In this document: piece after piece, positions 53,505 through 61,912 of the stretch
How the letters are laid out: each line of letters begins with the position of its first letter
Numbering within the stretch: the stretch's first letter is position 1
DNA from: Streptomyces globisporus
GTDB taxonomy: Bacteria; Actinomycetota; Actinomycetes; Streptomycetales; Streptomycetaceae
NCBI GenBank assembly: GCA_014649555.1
Contig: BMTG01000003.1
Span: 554,694-618,693, forward strand
Direction: 5' to 3'
DNA: 64,000 bases
Made by a program: the position numbers and the translations under genes
The notes under the pieces: model-generated
What the model was told of the DNA's origin: nothing
The model's database searches: none
Seen by the model: only the letters and a program-made list of their open reading frames with translations

Positions 53505-55213
53505 TGGGCAGGACCACTCTCGTCGAGCACGACGTGCCGGTGGAGATGCGCGACGGAACGGTGCTGCGCGCCGATGTGTGGCGGCCCGCCGACGGGCCGC
53601 CCTCCCCCGCCGTCCTGTTCCGCACGCCGTACGGCAAGTCCCCGCTGGGCCTTGCCACCTTGACCCCGGCGCAATGCGTGGACCGGGGGTACGCGGCGGT
53701 CGTGCAGGACACCCGGGGCCGGTTCGGCTCGGAGGGCGAGTGGGCCCCGCTGGACTGGTCGCGGGAAGGCCCGGACGGGTACGACACCGTCGAGTGGACC
53801 GCGGGACAGCCGTGGTGCGACGGGAACGTGGCCATGGCGGGCACCTCGTACCAGGCGATCGTGCAGTGGCTGGCCGCGATGGAGAAGCCGCCGCACCTGC
53901 GGGCCATCGCGCCGACGATGTCCACCTCCGCGCCGTTCGACGCCGAGCAGCTTGGCGGCTCGCTGCGGCTTGACCACCTCACGAGCTGGCTCGGTCTGAC
54001 GGCTCTGGAGTGGGTGCAGCGCCGGGCGGCGGCGGGCGATCCGGTGGACGGGGCGGTCGTCGCCGAGGTCGTGCAGTTGCTCACCACACCCGAAGTTCCC
54101 CTGCGACGCTGGCCGTTGTCGACGATCCTCGACTTCGAGGGGTTTCCCGGCCGGCTGCGGGACATCTTCGCGGGGAAGGTGGCGACGGTGGCCGACTACC
54201 GCCTCGGCGAGGTCGGTGTCCCCACGTTCTCGGTCGGCGGCTGGTACGACGTGTTCTCCCACGGCACGATCGAGCTCCACCGGGCGATGCGCGCCCAGGA
54301 TCCGGTGGCCGGACGGCATGAGCTGGTCGTCGGCCCCTGGGTCCACTCCGGCCAACTTCCGCAGGTGCAGGGCGAGGTGAACACGGGACCGTACGGCTCG
54401 GCGCAGGGCGCCCGGCTGGCGGATCTGCACCTGGACTTCTTCGACCGCCATCTGCGTCCGTCCGCGGCGGACGCCGGGACGGCGGCGGGTGGTGACGTCC
54501 GGTACTTCCTCTTCGGTGACGACACCTGGCACCGTGCCGAGAGCTGGCCGCCGCCCGAGGCCGTGGACAGCCCGTGGTACCTGGCAGGTCCGGAGGGCGG
54601 CGAGGAGGACGGCAGGCTGCTGCCGGAACCTCCGCAGGAGGGCTTCGGGCAGGACGCGTTCACCTACGATCCGGAGAACCCGGTGCCTTCGCACGGCGGG
54701 CGGGTGCTCCAGCTCGGCCGACTCGCGGCGGGCCCGCTCAACCAGGCTCACCTGGAGGCCAGGCCGGACGTGCTCCTCTACACCTCGGAGCCGCTCACCG
54801 AACCGCTGGACGTCGTCGGCCGGCAGCGGCTGCGGCTCCGCTTCGGCTCGGACGCGCCCGCCACCGCCGTCGTCGCCAAGCTCACCGACGTCCACCCGGA
54901 CGGGCGTTCACTGCTGGTGGCCGAGGCGAGTCTCCGGTTGGACACCGGGAACGGCGCCCCGCCGGACGAGCCGTACGACGCCGATCTGCTGCTCGGGGAC
55001 ACCGCGTGGCGCTTCGCTCCCGGGCACCGGCTGCGCGTCCACGTGACCAGCAGCAACTTCCCCCACCTGGACCGGCATCCGAATGTGCCGGGCCCGGTGG
55101 GCGAGGCGGAGCACTGCCGGCCGGCGCGGCAGACCGTCTGGTACGGCGGCCCGTACGAGAGCGTGCTGCGGCTGCGGGTGCTGCCCGCGCCGAGCACCGG
55201 GGGGATCGCGTGA
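53504..55213 (+). CDS. CocE/NonD-family hydrolase
   Basis: A 569-aa serine hydrolase of the X-Pro dipeptidyl-peptidase/cocaine-esterase group. The N-terminal alpha/beta domain has the characteristic LFRTPYGK and DTRGRFGSEGEW, and the nucleophile Ser in MAGTSYQA. A C-terminal jelly-roll domain follows (FGSDAPATAVVAKLTDVHPDG). No signal peptide is present, so it acts in the cytoplasm. CocE-like enzymes are named partly after NonD of the nonactin cluster, which supports the macrotetrolide reading. It could hydrolyse or transfer an acyl ester of the pathway. Confidence 0.85.
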   Translation: MGRTTLVEHDVPVEMRDGTVLRADVWRPADGPPSPAVLFRTPYGKSPLGLATLTPAQCVDRGYAAVVQDTRGRFGSEGEWAPLDWSREGPDGYDTVEWTAGQPWCDGNVAMAGTSYQAIVQWLAAMEKPPHLRAIAPTMSTSAPFDAEQLGGSLRLDHLTSWLGLTALEWVQRRAAAGDPVDGAVVAEVVQLLTTPEVPLRRWPLSTILDFEGFPGRLRDIFAGKVATVADYRLGEVGVPTFSVGGWYDVFSHGTIELHRAMRAQDPVAGRHELVVGPWVHSGQLPQVQGEVNTGPYGSAQGARLADLHLDFFDRHLRPSAADAGTAAGGDVRYFLFGDDTWHRAESWPPPEAVDSPWYLAGPEGGEEDGRLLPEPPQEGFGQDAFTYDPENPVPSHGGRVLQLGRLAAGPLNQAHLEARPDVLLYTSEPLTEPLDVVGRQRLRLRFGSDAPATAVVAKLTDVHPDGRSLLVAEASLRLDTGNGAPPDEPYDADLLLGDTAWRFAPGHRLRVHVTSSNFPHLDRHPNVPGPVGEAEHCRPARQTVWYGGPYESVLRLRVLPAPSTGGIA

Positions 55214-56877
55214 GCGACGACATACTCGACCCGGCGTCCGCCGCCGTGCCCACCGCCGAGCAGTGCGTCCTGGGCCCGCTGCTGCGCCGCCGTGCCGCCG
55301 CCGCGCCGGACGCTCCGTACGCGCTGATGCCGGACGGGGACCTCTGGACGTACGCCCGGACGCTCCGGGAGACCGAGGAGTCGGCCGCCGCCCTCCAGGC
55401 GCTGGGCGTCGCCCCGGGCGAGCTGGTGCTGAGCTGGCTGCCCAACGGGCCCGACGCGCTGCGCGTCTGGTACGGGGTCAACCTGGCGGGCGCGGTCCTG
55501 GTACCGCTGAACATCGCCTACCGCGGCGCGATTCTGCGTCAGGTGATCGCTGACAGCGGGGCCGGCGTGCTGATCTGCCGGCCGACGCTGGCGGCCCGGC
55601 TGGAGGAGGGGAGCGAGCGGGTCGGGGCGGTACGCACGGTGGTGCTGCTGCCGGGACCCGAGGACGCGCCGGAGGAGGTGGCGGCCCTCGCCGGCCGGCT
55701 CGCCGGGCGCTACCGGGTGGAGACCGGACTGCGCTCGGACCGGGCGGAGTTCACCGAGCCGGTGCCCGCCCCGCAGCCGTGGGACCCGCAGACGGTGATC
55801 TACACCTCCGGTACGACCGGCCCGTCGAAGGGGGTGGTCTCCTCCTACGCGCATTTGTACTCCAGCTGCACCGCCGCCTTCCACGGCATGGCCGGTCCGG
55901 ACGACCGCTATCTGCTCCAACTGCCCCTGTTCCACGCGGGCGGCACGATCGGCGCGTACGGGATGCTGGTGCACGGCGGATCGGTGACGGTCGTCCCCGC
56001 CTTCACCACCGGCGAGTTCTGGCCGCTGATCCACCGTACGGGGACGACGCTGTGCACCCTGCTCGGGGTGATGGCGACCTATCTCCTCAAGCAGCCACCG
56101 CTTCCGCAGGACACCGGGCATCCGCTGCGCGCGGCCTACGTCATCCCGTTCACCGAAGGGGCGACGGAGTTCTCCAAGCGGTTCGGCGTCCAGGTCCGCG
56201 CGTTGTTCAACATGACCGAGGTCGCGTGCCCGGTGCTCTCCGCGCCGGACCAGCACCCGGGCGTTCCGATGCACTGCGGGCCGCCCCGGCCGGGCATCAC
56301 CGCCCGCGTCGTCGACGACCACGACCGGGAGGTTCCGGTGGGCGAGGCGGGCGAACTGGTGCTGCGGCCCGATCGCCCCTGGTCCTTCCTCACCGGCTAT
56401 CTCGGCCGTCCCGCCGAGACGGCCGCCGTCTGGCGCAACGGCTGGTTCCACACCGGGGACGCGTTCCGGCGTGCCCCGGACGGCGGACTGGTCTTCGTCG
56501 ACCGCAAGAAGGATGCCATCCGCCGGCGCGGCGAGAACATCTCGTCGTTCGAGGTGGAGGCGCAGGCCGTGGCCCACCCGGGCGTACTGGAGGCGGCGGC
56601 GGTCGCGGTCCCCGGCGACGAGGGCGAGGACGAGGTGCTGCTGGTGGTGGCGGACCGCGACCCGGCGGACCCGGTGGACCCGGCGGCGCTGCTGGAGTTC
56701 CTCCGGGAGCGGCTGGCCCATTTCATGCTGCCGCGGTACATCCGGGTGCTGCCCGAACTGCCCAAGACCCCCACCGGCAAGCCGACCAAGCACACGCTGC
56801 GCGCCGACGGAGTGGTGGCGGGGACGTGGGACCGCGAGGCCGCCGGGGTCCGCGTCCGCAGGGAGAGGATCGTATGA
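55210..56877 (+). CDS. nonL: Acyl-CoA synthetase (AMP-forming), NonL-like
   Basis: A 555-aa ANL-superfamily ligase. Motifs are YTSGTTGPSKGVV (AMP-binding P-loop), NMTEV, WFHTGDAF and the hinge DRKKDAIRRRGENIS; the C-terminal catalytic Lys lies in KTPTGKPTKH. It activates a carboxylic acid with ATP to the CoA thioester. In macrotetrolide biosynthesis NonL converts free nonactic acid to nonactyl-CoA before oligomerisation, and the gene lies next to the nonS-like gene here. The symbol rests on cluster context, not on alignment. GTGA and ATGA overlaps join it to its neighbours. Confidence 0.8.
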   Translation: MSDDILDPASAAVPTAEQCVLGPLLRRRAAAAPDAPYALMPDGDLWTYARTLRETEESAAALQALGVAPGELVLSWLPNGPDALRVWYGVNLAGAVLVPLNIAYRGAILRQVIADSGAGVLICRPTLAARLEEGSERVGAVRTVVLLPGPEDAPEEVAALAGRLAGRYRVETGLRSDRAEFTEPVPAPQPWDPQTVIYTSGTTGPSKGVVSSYAHLYSSCTAAFHGMAGPDDRYLLQLPLFHAGGTIGAYGMLVHGGSVTVVPAFTTGEFWPLIHRTGTTLCTLLGVMATYLLKQPPLPQDTGHPLRAAYVIPFTEGATEFSKRFGVQVRALFNMTEVACPVLSAPDQHPGVPMHCGPPRPGITARVVDDHDREVPVGEAGELVLRPDRPWSFLTGYLGRPAETAAVWRNGWFHTGDAFRRAPDGGLVFVDRKKDAIRRRGENISSFEVEAQAVAHPGVLEAAAVAVPGDEGEDEVLLVVADRDPADPVDPAALLEFLRERLAHFMLPRYIRVLPELPKTPTGKPTKHTLRADGVVAGTWDREAAGVRVRRERIV

Positions 56878-57767
56878 GCCAGGACATACCCGACGCGGGG
56901 CAGGAGTTCGCGGCCGAGTGGGCGGGGGCGGCGACCGAGTCGTTCGCGGACTTCGCGGACCGGGTGGACGGCAAGGAGGACGTACCGCTGCGGGCCTCCC
57001 TGGCCGACGGGGTCGCCACCCTGACGCTGGACCGGCCGCGCCGACGCAACAGCCTCGATCTGGCGCTCTCCCGCCATCTGCTGCTCGGGCTGATGTGCGC
57101 GGGCGACGACCGCCGGGTGCGCACGGTCGTGATCACCGGGAGCGGCGGGGCGTTCTGCGCGGGCGACGATGTGGAGAGCGTACGGAGGTGGCGGCTGGGC
57201 GACCGGACGGACACCCCCTTCGACCCGATCACCTCGGACGCCCACTACCTCCGGGTCTGCGAGGCGATCCTGCATCTGCCGAAGCCGGTGATCGCGGGGC
57301 TGACCGGAGCGGCGGCGGGCGCCGGGGCGGAGATCGCCTGCGCCGCCGACTTCCGGCTGGCGGACACCCGTGCCTCGATCGGCAGTTGCCTGGCGGGGGT
57401 CGGCCACGTGGGGAACGTGGTGCTGATGTCCCGGCTGACCGGGCCTGCGCGGGCGACGGAGATCTATCTCACCGGGCGCATGGTCTCGGGGGACGAGGCG
57501 GTGCGGCTGGGCCTGTTCGACCGGCTCTGCGCGCCGGAGGATTTCGACCGCGAACTGACGGAGCTGGCAGGCCGGTTCGCCGCGCTGCCGACCGCCTCGG
57601 TGGGCCTGTTCAAGGAGTTGCGCGAGCGGAGCTGGGGGCAGCCGGCCGAGTACGGGCTGCGGCTCCAGGACGCGTACCACCTCAAGACACATGGCACGGT
57701 GGCCGACGCCCGTGAGGGTATGGCCGCGTTCGCGGAGAAGCGCCCGCCGCGTTTCACCGGCGACTGA
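56874..57767 (+). CDS. nonS: Crotonase-family protein, probable nonactate synthase
   Basis: A 297-aa enoyl-CoA-hydratase homologue with the oxyanion-hole segments CAGDDVESV and GAAAGAGAEIACAADF. Of the two hydratase Glu residues, the first is kept (GAGAE), but the second, normally within a PE motif, is missing (ASIGSCLAGVG). It also has an N-terminal extension of about 40 residues. NonS of the nonactin cluster belongs to this family and closes the tetrahydrofuran ring by intramolecular oxa-Michael addition. Position just before a 279-aa hydrolase mirrors the known nonS-nonR neighbourhood. It is the last gene of the coupled operon. Confidence 0.78.
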   Translation: MSQDIPDAGQEFAAEWAGAATESFADFADRVDGKEDVPLRASLADGVATLTLDRPRRRNSLDLALSRHLLLGLMCAGDDRRVRTVVITGSGGAFCAGDDVESVRRWRLGDRTDTPFDPITSDAHYLRVCEAILHLPKPVIAGLTGAAAGAGAEIACAADFRLADTRASIGSCLAGVGHVGNVVLMSRLTGPARATEIYLTGRMVSGDEAVRLGLFDRLCAPEDFDRELTELAGRFAALPTASVGLFKELRERSWGQPAEYGLRLQDAYHLKTHGTVADAREGMAAFAEKRPPRFTGD

Positions 57768-57772
57768 GGGAC

Positions 57773-57825
57773 GGCGGACGGCTCCGTCACGGCCGTCGGC
57801 CGGCCCGGCGGAGCCGTCCGCCTTT
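57773..57825 (+). terminator. Terminator of the biosynthetic operon
   Basis: Perfect 14-bp arms at 57773-57786 and 57809-57822 with a 22-nt loop, followed by TTT. It lies 6 bp after the stop of the crotonase-family gene and marks the end of the coupled operon that starts at 41615. Confidence 0.75.
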
Positions 57826-57985
57826 GCGGCCGCGACGGAGAGAGTATTCTGATTCTGATGATCGAAGCGCTGCGGCACCCCCGCCCGGCGGCCTCGCCGC
57901 CCCCTCCCCCGCCTCTGCCCGCATCCGCGTACGCCTCGCCGTCCCTCCCCCCGTACACCACCGGCCACGACGAGGAGCCCGTACG

Positions 57986-58825
57986 ATGACCGGCCCCGAG
58001 AGCCGTACCGTCGCCGGCTCCCGCGTGGTGGAGACGGCGCACAGTGCCGAGGTCTCCGGCGCCCGGCTGCACTACTGGACGGCCGGTGCGCCGGACCGTC
58101 CGGGCATCGCGCTGACCCATGGTGCGGGGGCCGACCACCGCATGTTCGATCCGCAGATCCCGGCCCTGGTGGAGGCCGGCTTCCGCACCCTGCGCTGGGA
58201 CGTGCGCTACCACGGCGCGTCCGCCTCCGGCACCGGCAGATTCCGTACGGTCTACGCGGCGGACGACCTGGCGGCGCTGCTGGACGCGGCAGGGATGGCC
58301 CGGCCGCTGGTGCTGCTGGGCCAGTCGATGGGCGGCAACATCTCCCAGGAGTACCTGCGCCGCCGGGCCGACGAGGTCACCGCGCTCGTGGTGATCGGCT
58401 CCACGTCCAGCACCCTGCCCATCACCCGGCGCGAACGGCGCGCTCTGGCCCTCTCGCGCGCCCTCATGCGGCTGGTCCCCTACCGCCGTCTCACCCGGTC
58501 GATGGCTCTGGCGTCGGCCGTGGACGCCGGGGCCCGCACGTATCTGCGTGAGACCTTCGCGGCCAACGGGCGGCGCGCCTTCCTCACCACCTGGGACGGC
58601 ATGACCCGGGCGATCGATCCGTCGCCCGGCTACCGCGTGGAGAAGCCCGAGCTCCTGATCTGCGGCGAACACGACGGCACGGGTAACATCCGCTCGGCGA
58701 TGGAGCGATGGAGCGAACGCGATCCCCACAGCGAGTTCCATGTGATCCCCGGTGCCGGACACGTCGCCAATCTGGACCGACCCGACGAGGTCAACCGGCT
58801 GACCGTCGCCTTCCTGAAGGCCTGA
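57986..58825 (+). CDS. nonR: Alpha/beta hydrolase, probable macrotetrolide-resistance esterase
   Basis: A 279-aa (about 30 kDa) serine hydrolase. The nucleophile Ser114 lies in LLGQSMGGN (GxSxG), an oxyanion segment is THGAGADHRM, and Asp and His are in CGEHDGT and GAGHVANLDRP. The start has GAGGAG 7 nt upstream. It lacks a signal peptide. NonR, the self-resistance protein of nonactin and tetranactin producers, is an esterase that opens macrotetrolides, and its gene lies beside nonS. The match in family, approximate size and position supports the name. It has its own promoter region after the operon terminator (about 160 bp). Confidence 0.72.
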   Translation: MTGPESRTVAGSRVVETAHSAEVSGARLHYWTAGAPDRPGIALTHGAGADHRMFDPQIPALVEAGFRTLRWDVRYHGASASGTGRFRTVYAADDLAALLDAAGMARPLVLLGQSMGGNISQEYLRRRADEVTALVVIGSTSSTLPITRRERRALALSRALMRLVPYRRLTRSMALASAVDAGARTYLRETFAANGRRAFLTTWDGMTRAIDPSPGYRVEKPELLICGEHDGTGNIRSAMERWSERDPHSEFHVIPGAGHVANLDRPDEVNRLTVAFLKA

Positions 58826-58839
58826 GACCTGACGAGACC

Positions 58840-59367
58840 ATGACTGCCGACGAGACCATGCACGATGACGACCTCACGCCCGACTCGGGGCCCCTCCCCT
58901 CCACCGGTTCCGGGGAGTTCAGCGCCGCGGAGGCGGCCTTCATCAGCGAGATGGGTTCGCTCATGGAGCGGTGGGGCCTCCCGCAGGCCACCGGACGCCT
59001 CTTCGGCTACCTCCTGCTGCGCAACAAGCCGGTGGACCTCGACACCATGACCCGCGAACTCGGCCAGGCGAAGAGCGGACTGAGCGTCGCCGCCCGCCAG
59101 TTGGAGGCATGGACGCTGGTGCGGCGCACCACCCGACCCGGCAGCAGGCGGATCGACTACGAGGCCGTGGGCGACCTCCAGCACCTGCTGCTGGTGAACA
59201 ACGCCCATATGCGCAAGTTCACCGAGACGCTCACCTCGGGCGTCCCGGTGGCGCGTGGCGAGGCGCGGGACCGGTTGGCGTCGCTGGCCGAGCTGTTCAA
59301 CGGGTACGTGGAGCAGACCGAGGCGCTGGTGGCCGACTGGGAGGCCCGCCGCACCGCCGCCTCCTGA
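58840..59367 (+). CDS. GbsR/MarR-type transcriptional regulator
   Basis: A 175-aa winged-helix regulator of the GbsR-like branch of MarR. The DNA-binding part reads ATGRLFGYLLLRNKPVDLDTMTRELGQAKSGLSVAARQLEAW followed by the wing RRTTRPGSRRIDYEA in separate segments, and a C-terminal dimerisation helix region follows. Two nearly identical start contexts occur (GACGAGACCATG repeated at 58831 and 58849), so translation may begin at 58840 or 58858. It starts 14 bp after the esterase gene and is probably co-transcribed, perhaps sensing the product and controlling resistance. Confidence 0.82.
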   Translation: MTADETMHDDDLTPDSGPLPSTGSGEFSAAEAAFISEMGSLMERWGLPQATGRLFGYLLLRNKPVDLDTMTRELGQAKSGLSVAARQLEAWTLVRRTTRPGSRRIDYEAVGDLQHLLLVNNAHMRKFTETLTSGVPVARGEARDRLASLAELFNGYVEQTEALVADWEARRTAAS

Positions 59368-59474
59368 GCTTTCGTCCCCGTCCCCCCGCCCCCCCTCGGC
59401 CCCCCGCTGCCGAACCCGGTTCCCTCTCCCCAGAGTCCCGACTTCCCGAACTTCCCGACCCCGACGGAGTGATC

Positions 59475-60518
59475 GTGAACGTGTCGTACGACCTGGCGCC
59501 GCGCAACGGAACAGCGGCGGCGACCGCCGAGGCGGACCCCGCGGCCCCGGCACGGCGGAGCGTGGTGGACGCCTGCTCGCTGGTGTACGACGGCGCGGGC
59601 TGGCGGGCCTACCTGAACCGGCTGGGCGAGAACGCCCCCGAGTACCTGGACGTCTTCTCCGCCTCGTTCTCCCGGTACTTCGGGGCCTCGCACGCCGCGT
59701 ACCGCGAGGCGCTGGCCGTCCGGTGGCAGGACGCGGTGGACGTGCTGCTGCCGCCCGGCCGGCCGCCGTTCGACCTCGCCGCGCATCTCGCGGACCGGCA
59801 GCGGCAGGGCGTGACGGCGGAGTTCGCCATGGGCTCGGCGGAGCGGCTGCCGGACGGCCGCACCGTCAACGCGTGGCTGCTGGAGACCGTCCGGGAGGCC
59901 CGCGACCGGATCCACGTCTGGGCCGGGATCTCGCTGCGCGACCCGGCCGACGCACTGCGCGAGGTGGAGGGTTCGCTGGCGGCGGGGGCGTCCGGCCTGT
60001 GCGTGATCCCCTTCCTGGACGGCACCGACCCGGCGGACCCGCGGTTCGCCCCGGTCTGGGACGCGGCGGCCTCCGCCCGGTTGCCGGTCTGGCTGCACAC
60101 CGGCCACCACTTCGCCCGGAGCAGGCCCACCGGCCTGGGCAGCTGGCGCACGGTCGAGACACTGGCGGCACGCCACCGCGAGCTGCTGCTGGTGGCCGGG
60201 CACGCGGGGTGGCCCGACGTACGGGAGACACTGCTGACGGCCGCCCGGCACCCGGGGGTCCACCTGGAGTTCTCCTCGCACCGCCCCCGGCACATGGCCA
60301 AACCCGGCTCGGGCTGGGAGCCGCTGCTCCACCACGCCCGGGGTCTGGCCCGCGACCGGGTCATGTTCGGCACCTCGACCTGGGTCAATCCGGGACCGAC
60401 CGGGCCTCTGGCGGACGAGCTGGCCGAGCTGCCGCTGCCGGACGACGTCGTCACCGCCTGGCTCTCCGGTAACGCGGAGGCACTGGTAGCCCGCTCGGCC
60501 GCGGCTCACCGGGGCTGA
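59475..60518 (+). CDS. Amidohydrolase 2-family metal-dependent hydrolase/decarboxylase
   Basis: A 347-aa TIM-barrel protein of the amidohydrolase-2 (ACMSD-like) group. Conserved segments include AEFAMGSAERLPDG, WAGISLRDPADALREVE, a His pair in VWLHTGHHFARS, LLVAGHAGWPDVRE and VMFGTSTW near the C-terminus. The GTG at 59475 has GGAG 5 nt upstream; an in-frame GTG at 59469 overlaps that site. Relatives decarboxylate or hydrolyse small acids. It may handle a precursor or shunt product of the adjacent polyketide-type pathway, but membership in that pathway is only inferred from position. Confidence 0.75.
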   Translation: MNVSYDLAPRNGTAAATAEADPAAPARRSVVDACSLVYDGAGWRAYLNRLGENAPEYLDVFSASFSRYFGASHAAYREALAVRWQDAVDVLLPPGRPPFDLAAHLADRQRQGVTAEFAMGSAERLPDGRTVNAWLLETVREARDRIHVWAGISLRDPADALREVEGSLAAGASGLCVIPFLDGTDPADPRFAPVWDAAASARLPVWLHTGHHFARSRPTGLGSWRTVETLAARHRELLLVAGHAGWPDVRETLLTAARHPGVHLEFSSHRPRHMAKPGSGWEPLLHHARGLARDRVMFGTSTWVNPGPTGPLADELAELPLPDDVVTAWLSGNAEALVARSAAAHRG

Positions 60519-60576
60519 GCCGCGCCGGGGATCGTCCGGCATCCGGGGTCAGCAAGACGCCCGGAAGTCGACAGAC

Positions 60577-61480
60577 ATGGCCACCATCAACCTCGTCCGC
60601 GGCATGGGAAGCTTCTTCAAGGAGTGCGAGCACCCTGAGAGCCGCTGGCCGAGGTGCCCGCACGATGACAAGATCCCTTACAGCAACGCGGCCGGACGCC
60701 AGGCCGAGGAATCCGGCTTCTCCGCCCAGGAGAAGGCGAAGGCCTGCCTCGCCGAGGTCTACCAGGCCCGGAAGAACAGCCCACAGAGCCAGCACAAAGC
60801 CGAGCGCATCCAGAAGTACGGCCCGATGCGGTTCGAGCAGTACGCCACCGAATGGAGGGCCGGCCCAGCGCGACCTCAGCCCGAGCTCCCTGCAACACCT
60901 CGACTCACTGCTCGTCCGCCTCCCTTACCCTGCACTCCAGAGCCGCCGGATGGGCATTGCCCAACTCCACGGCATACGCGCTGCCGGCGACGACGTGCTC
61001 CGCCTCGTCGCCGACCTCATGAGCGGCTGCGGCATGCGCAACGGGGAAGCGCCGGCCGTCAGCATCAACAACATCGTGGCCAACAACGCGTATCGCATCA
61101 CCGAGCAGGTCAACCAGACCACGAAGACCTACGCCCCCCTCAAGCACCGCAAGGTCGGCGACTACCGCGACGTCTCGCTCCCGGCACGGGTCAAGCACTC
61201 CATCGAGTGGTACGCGGACACGTACGGCACCATTGACGGCTACCTGCTCCGCAGCCCGCGAGACCTGACCAAGCCGATGCTCAACCACGGGATCGGGAAC
61301 CAGTGGCAGCGCATGGAGAAGGCCGGCCTCGTCGATATCCCCGAAGGCATGGTTGTCTACGGCTTCCGCCACTTCTTCGCCTCCAACTGCCTCACCCTGG
61401 TCCGGGAGCCGGACGGTCAGTGGCGCATCGCGGCCTTCCACAACACCGGGCGCAAGCCACCCATAGAGGCCATTGGCATG
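60577..61480 (+). pseudogene. Decayed tyrosine recombinase (phage/ICE integrase)
   Basis: The pieces belong to an integrase of the kind found on Streptomyces integrative elements. The N-terminal part (MATINLVRGMGSFFKECEHP ... KYGPMRFEQYATEW) runs in frame from 60577 to about 60860. The sequence then continues in another frame (QRDLSPSSLQHLDSLL), jumps across a missing core segment near 60980, and resumes in the catalytic domain (LMSGCGMRNGEAPAVSINNI with the box I Arg, ITEQVNQTTK, YGFRHFFASNCL). The C-terminal GH and nucleophile-Tyr box is gone. At least one frameshift, an internal deletion and a 3' truncation make it non-functional. Confidence 0.8.
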
Positions 61481-61485
61481 GTCCC

Positions 61486-61656
61486 GTCACCAGGAAGCAC
61501 GCCACCGCGGGCGGGGAGCAGAATCAGGCCGTGCCGTTCGGGATCGTGGAACGCTTCGGCCCCGACGGGCAGTGGGAGCTGCACTTCGACACTCTGCCCG
61601 TCCTGACCGACCCGGCAACGATCAACAACCTCCTCGCACAGCTCGCCACCCCGTAA
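61486..61656 (+). pseudogene. Possible gene-end remnant
   Basis: An open stretch of 56 codons with plausible codon use (VPFGIVERFGPDGQWELHFD ... NNLLAQLATP) begins without its own start codon right after the recombinase remnant. It looks like the 3' end of a small gene whose beginning was lost in the same rearrangement. No family recognised. Confidence 0.35.
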
Positions 61657-61741
61657 CCTCCGTGCGCTGACACCGGACCCGCCTCGGTGGGGACGAGCAC
61701 GTCAACCCACAAGCCCTCGGTCTTGCGTCCGTATCCCGTGA

Positions 61742-61774
61742 ATCCGAGTGCCGCCCTTCGGTCGGCACTCGGAT
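61742..61774. terminator. Hairpin upstream of the Ku gene
   Basis: Perfect 12-bp arms at 61742-61753 and 61763-61774 with a 9-nt loop. It is probably a terminator for transcription arriving from the left, and it separates the recombinase remnant from the end-joining genes. Confidence 0.55.
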
Positions 61775-61912
61775 GCGTGGTGAAGATGCAGGCTCTCGGC
61801 CGCCGAGCGAGGATCGAAGGTACGGGGCCCGGCGCGTCCCTTACCCGACGGACACGTCCTCGTCCCGGTTCGCCGCCTGGTCCGACACCGATGTGGGGGT
61901 CTGGAGGTAGGT

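Noticed and set aside
53504-55213. CocE-type hydrolase as the NonR resistance protein
   Set aside because: It is 569 aa, whereas NonR is about 30 kDa and adjacent to nonS; the 279-aa esterase at 57986 fits better.
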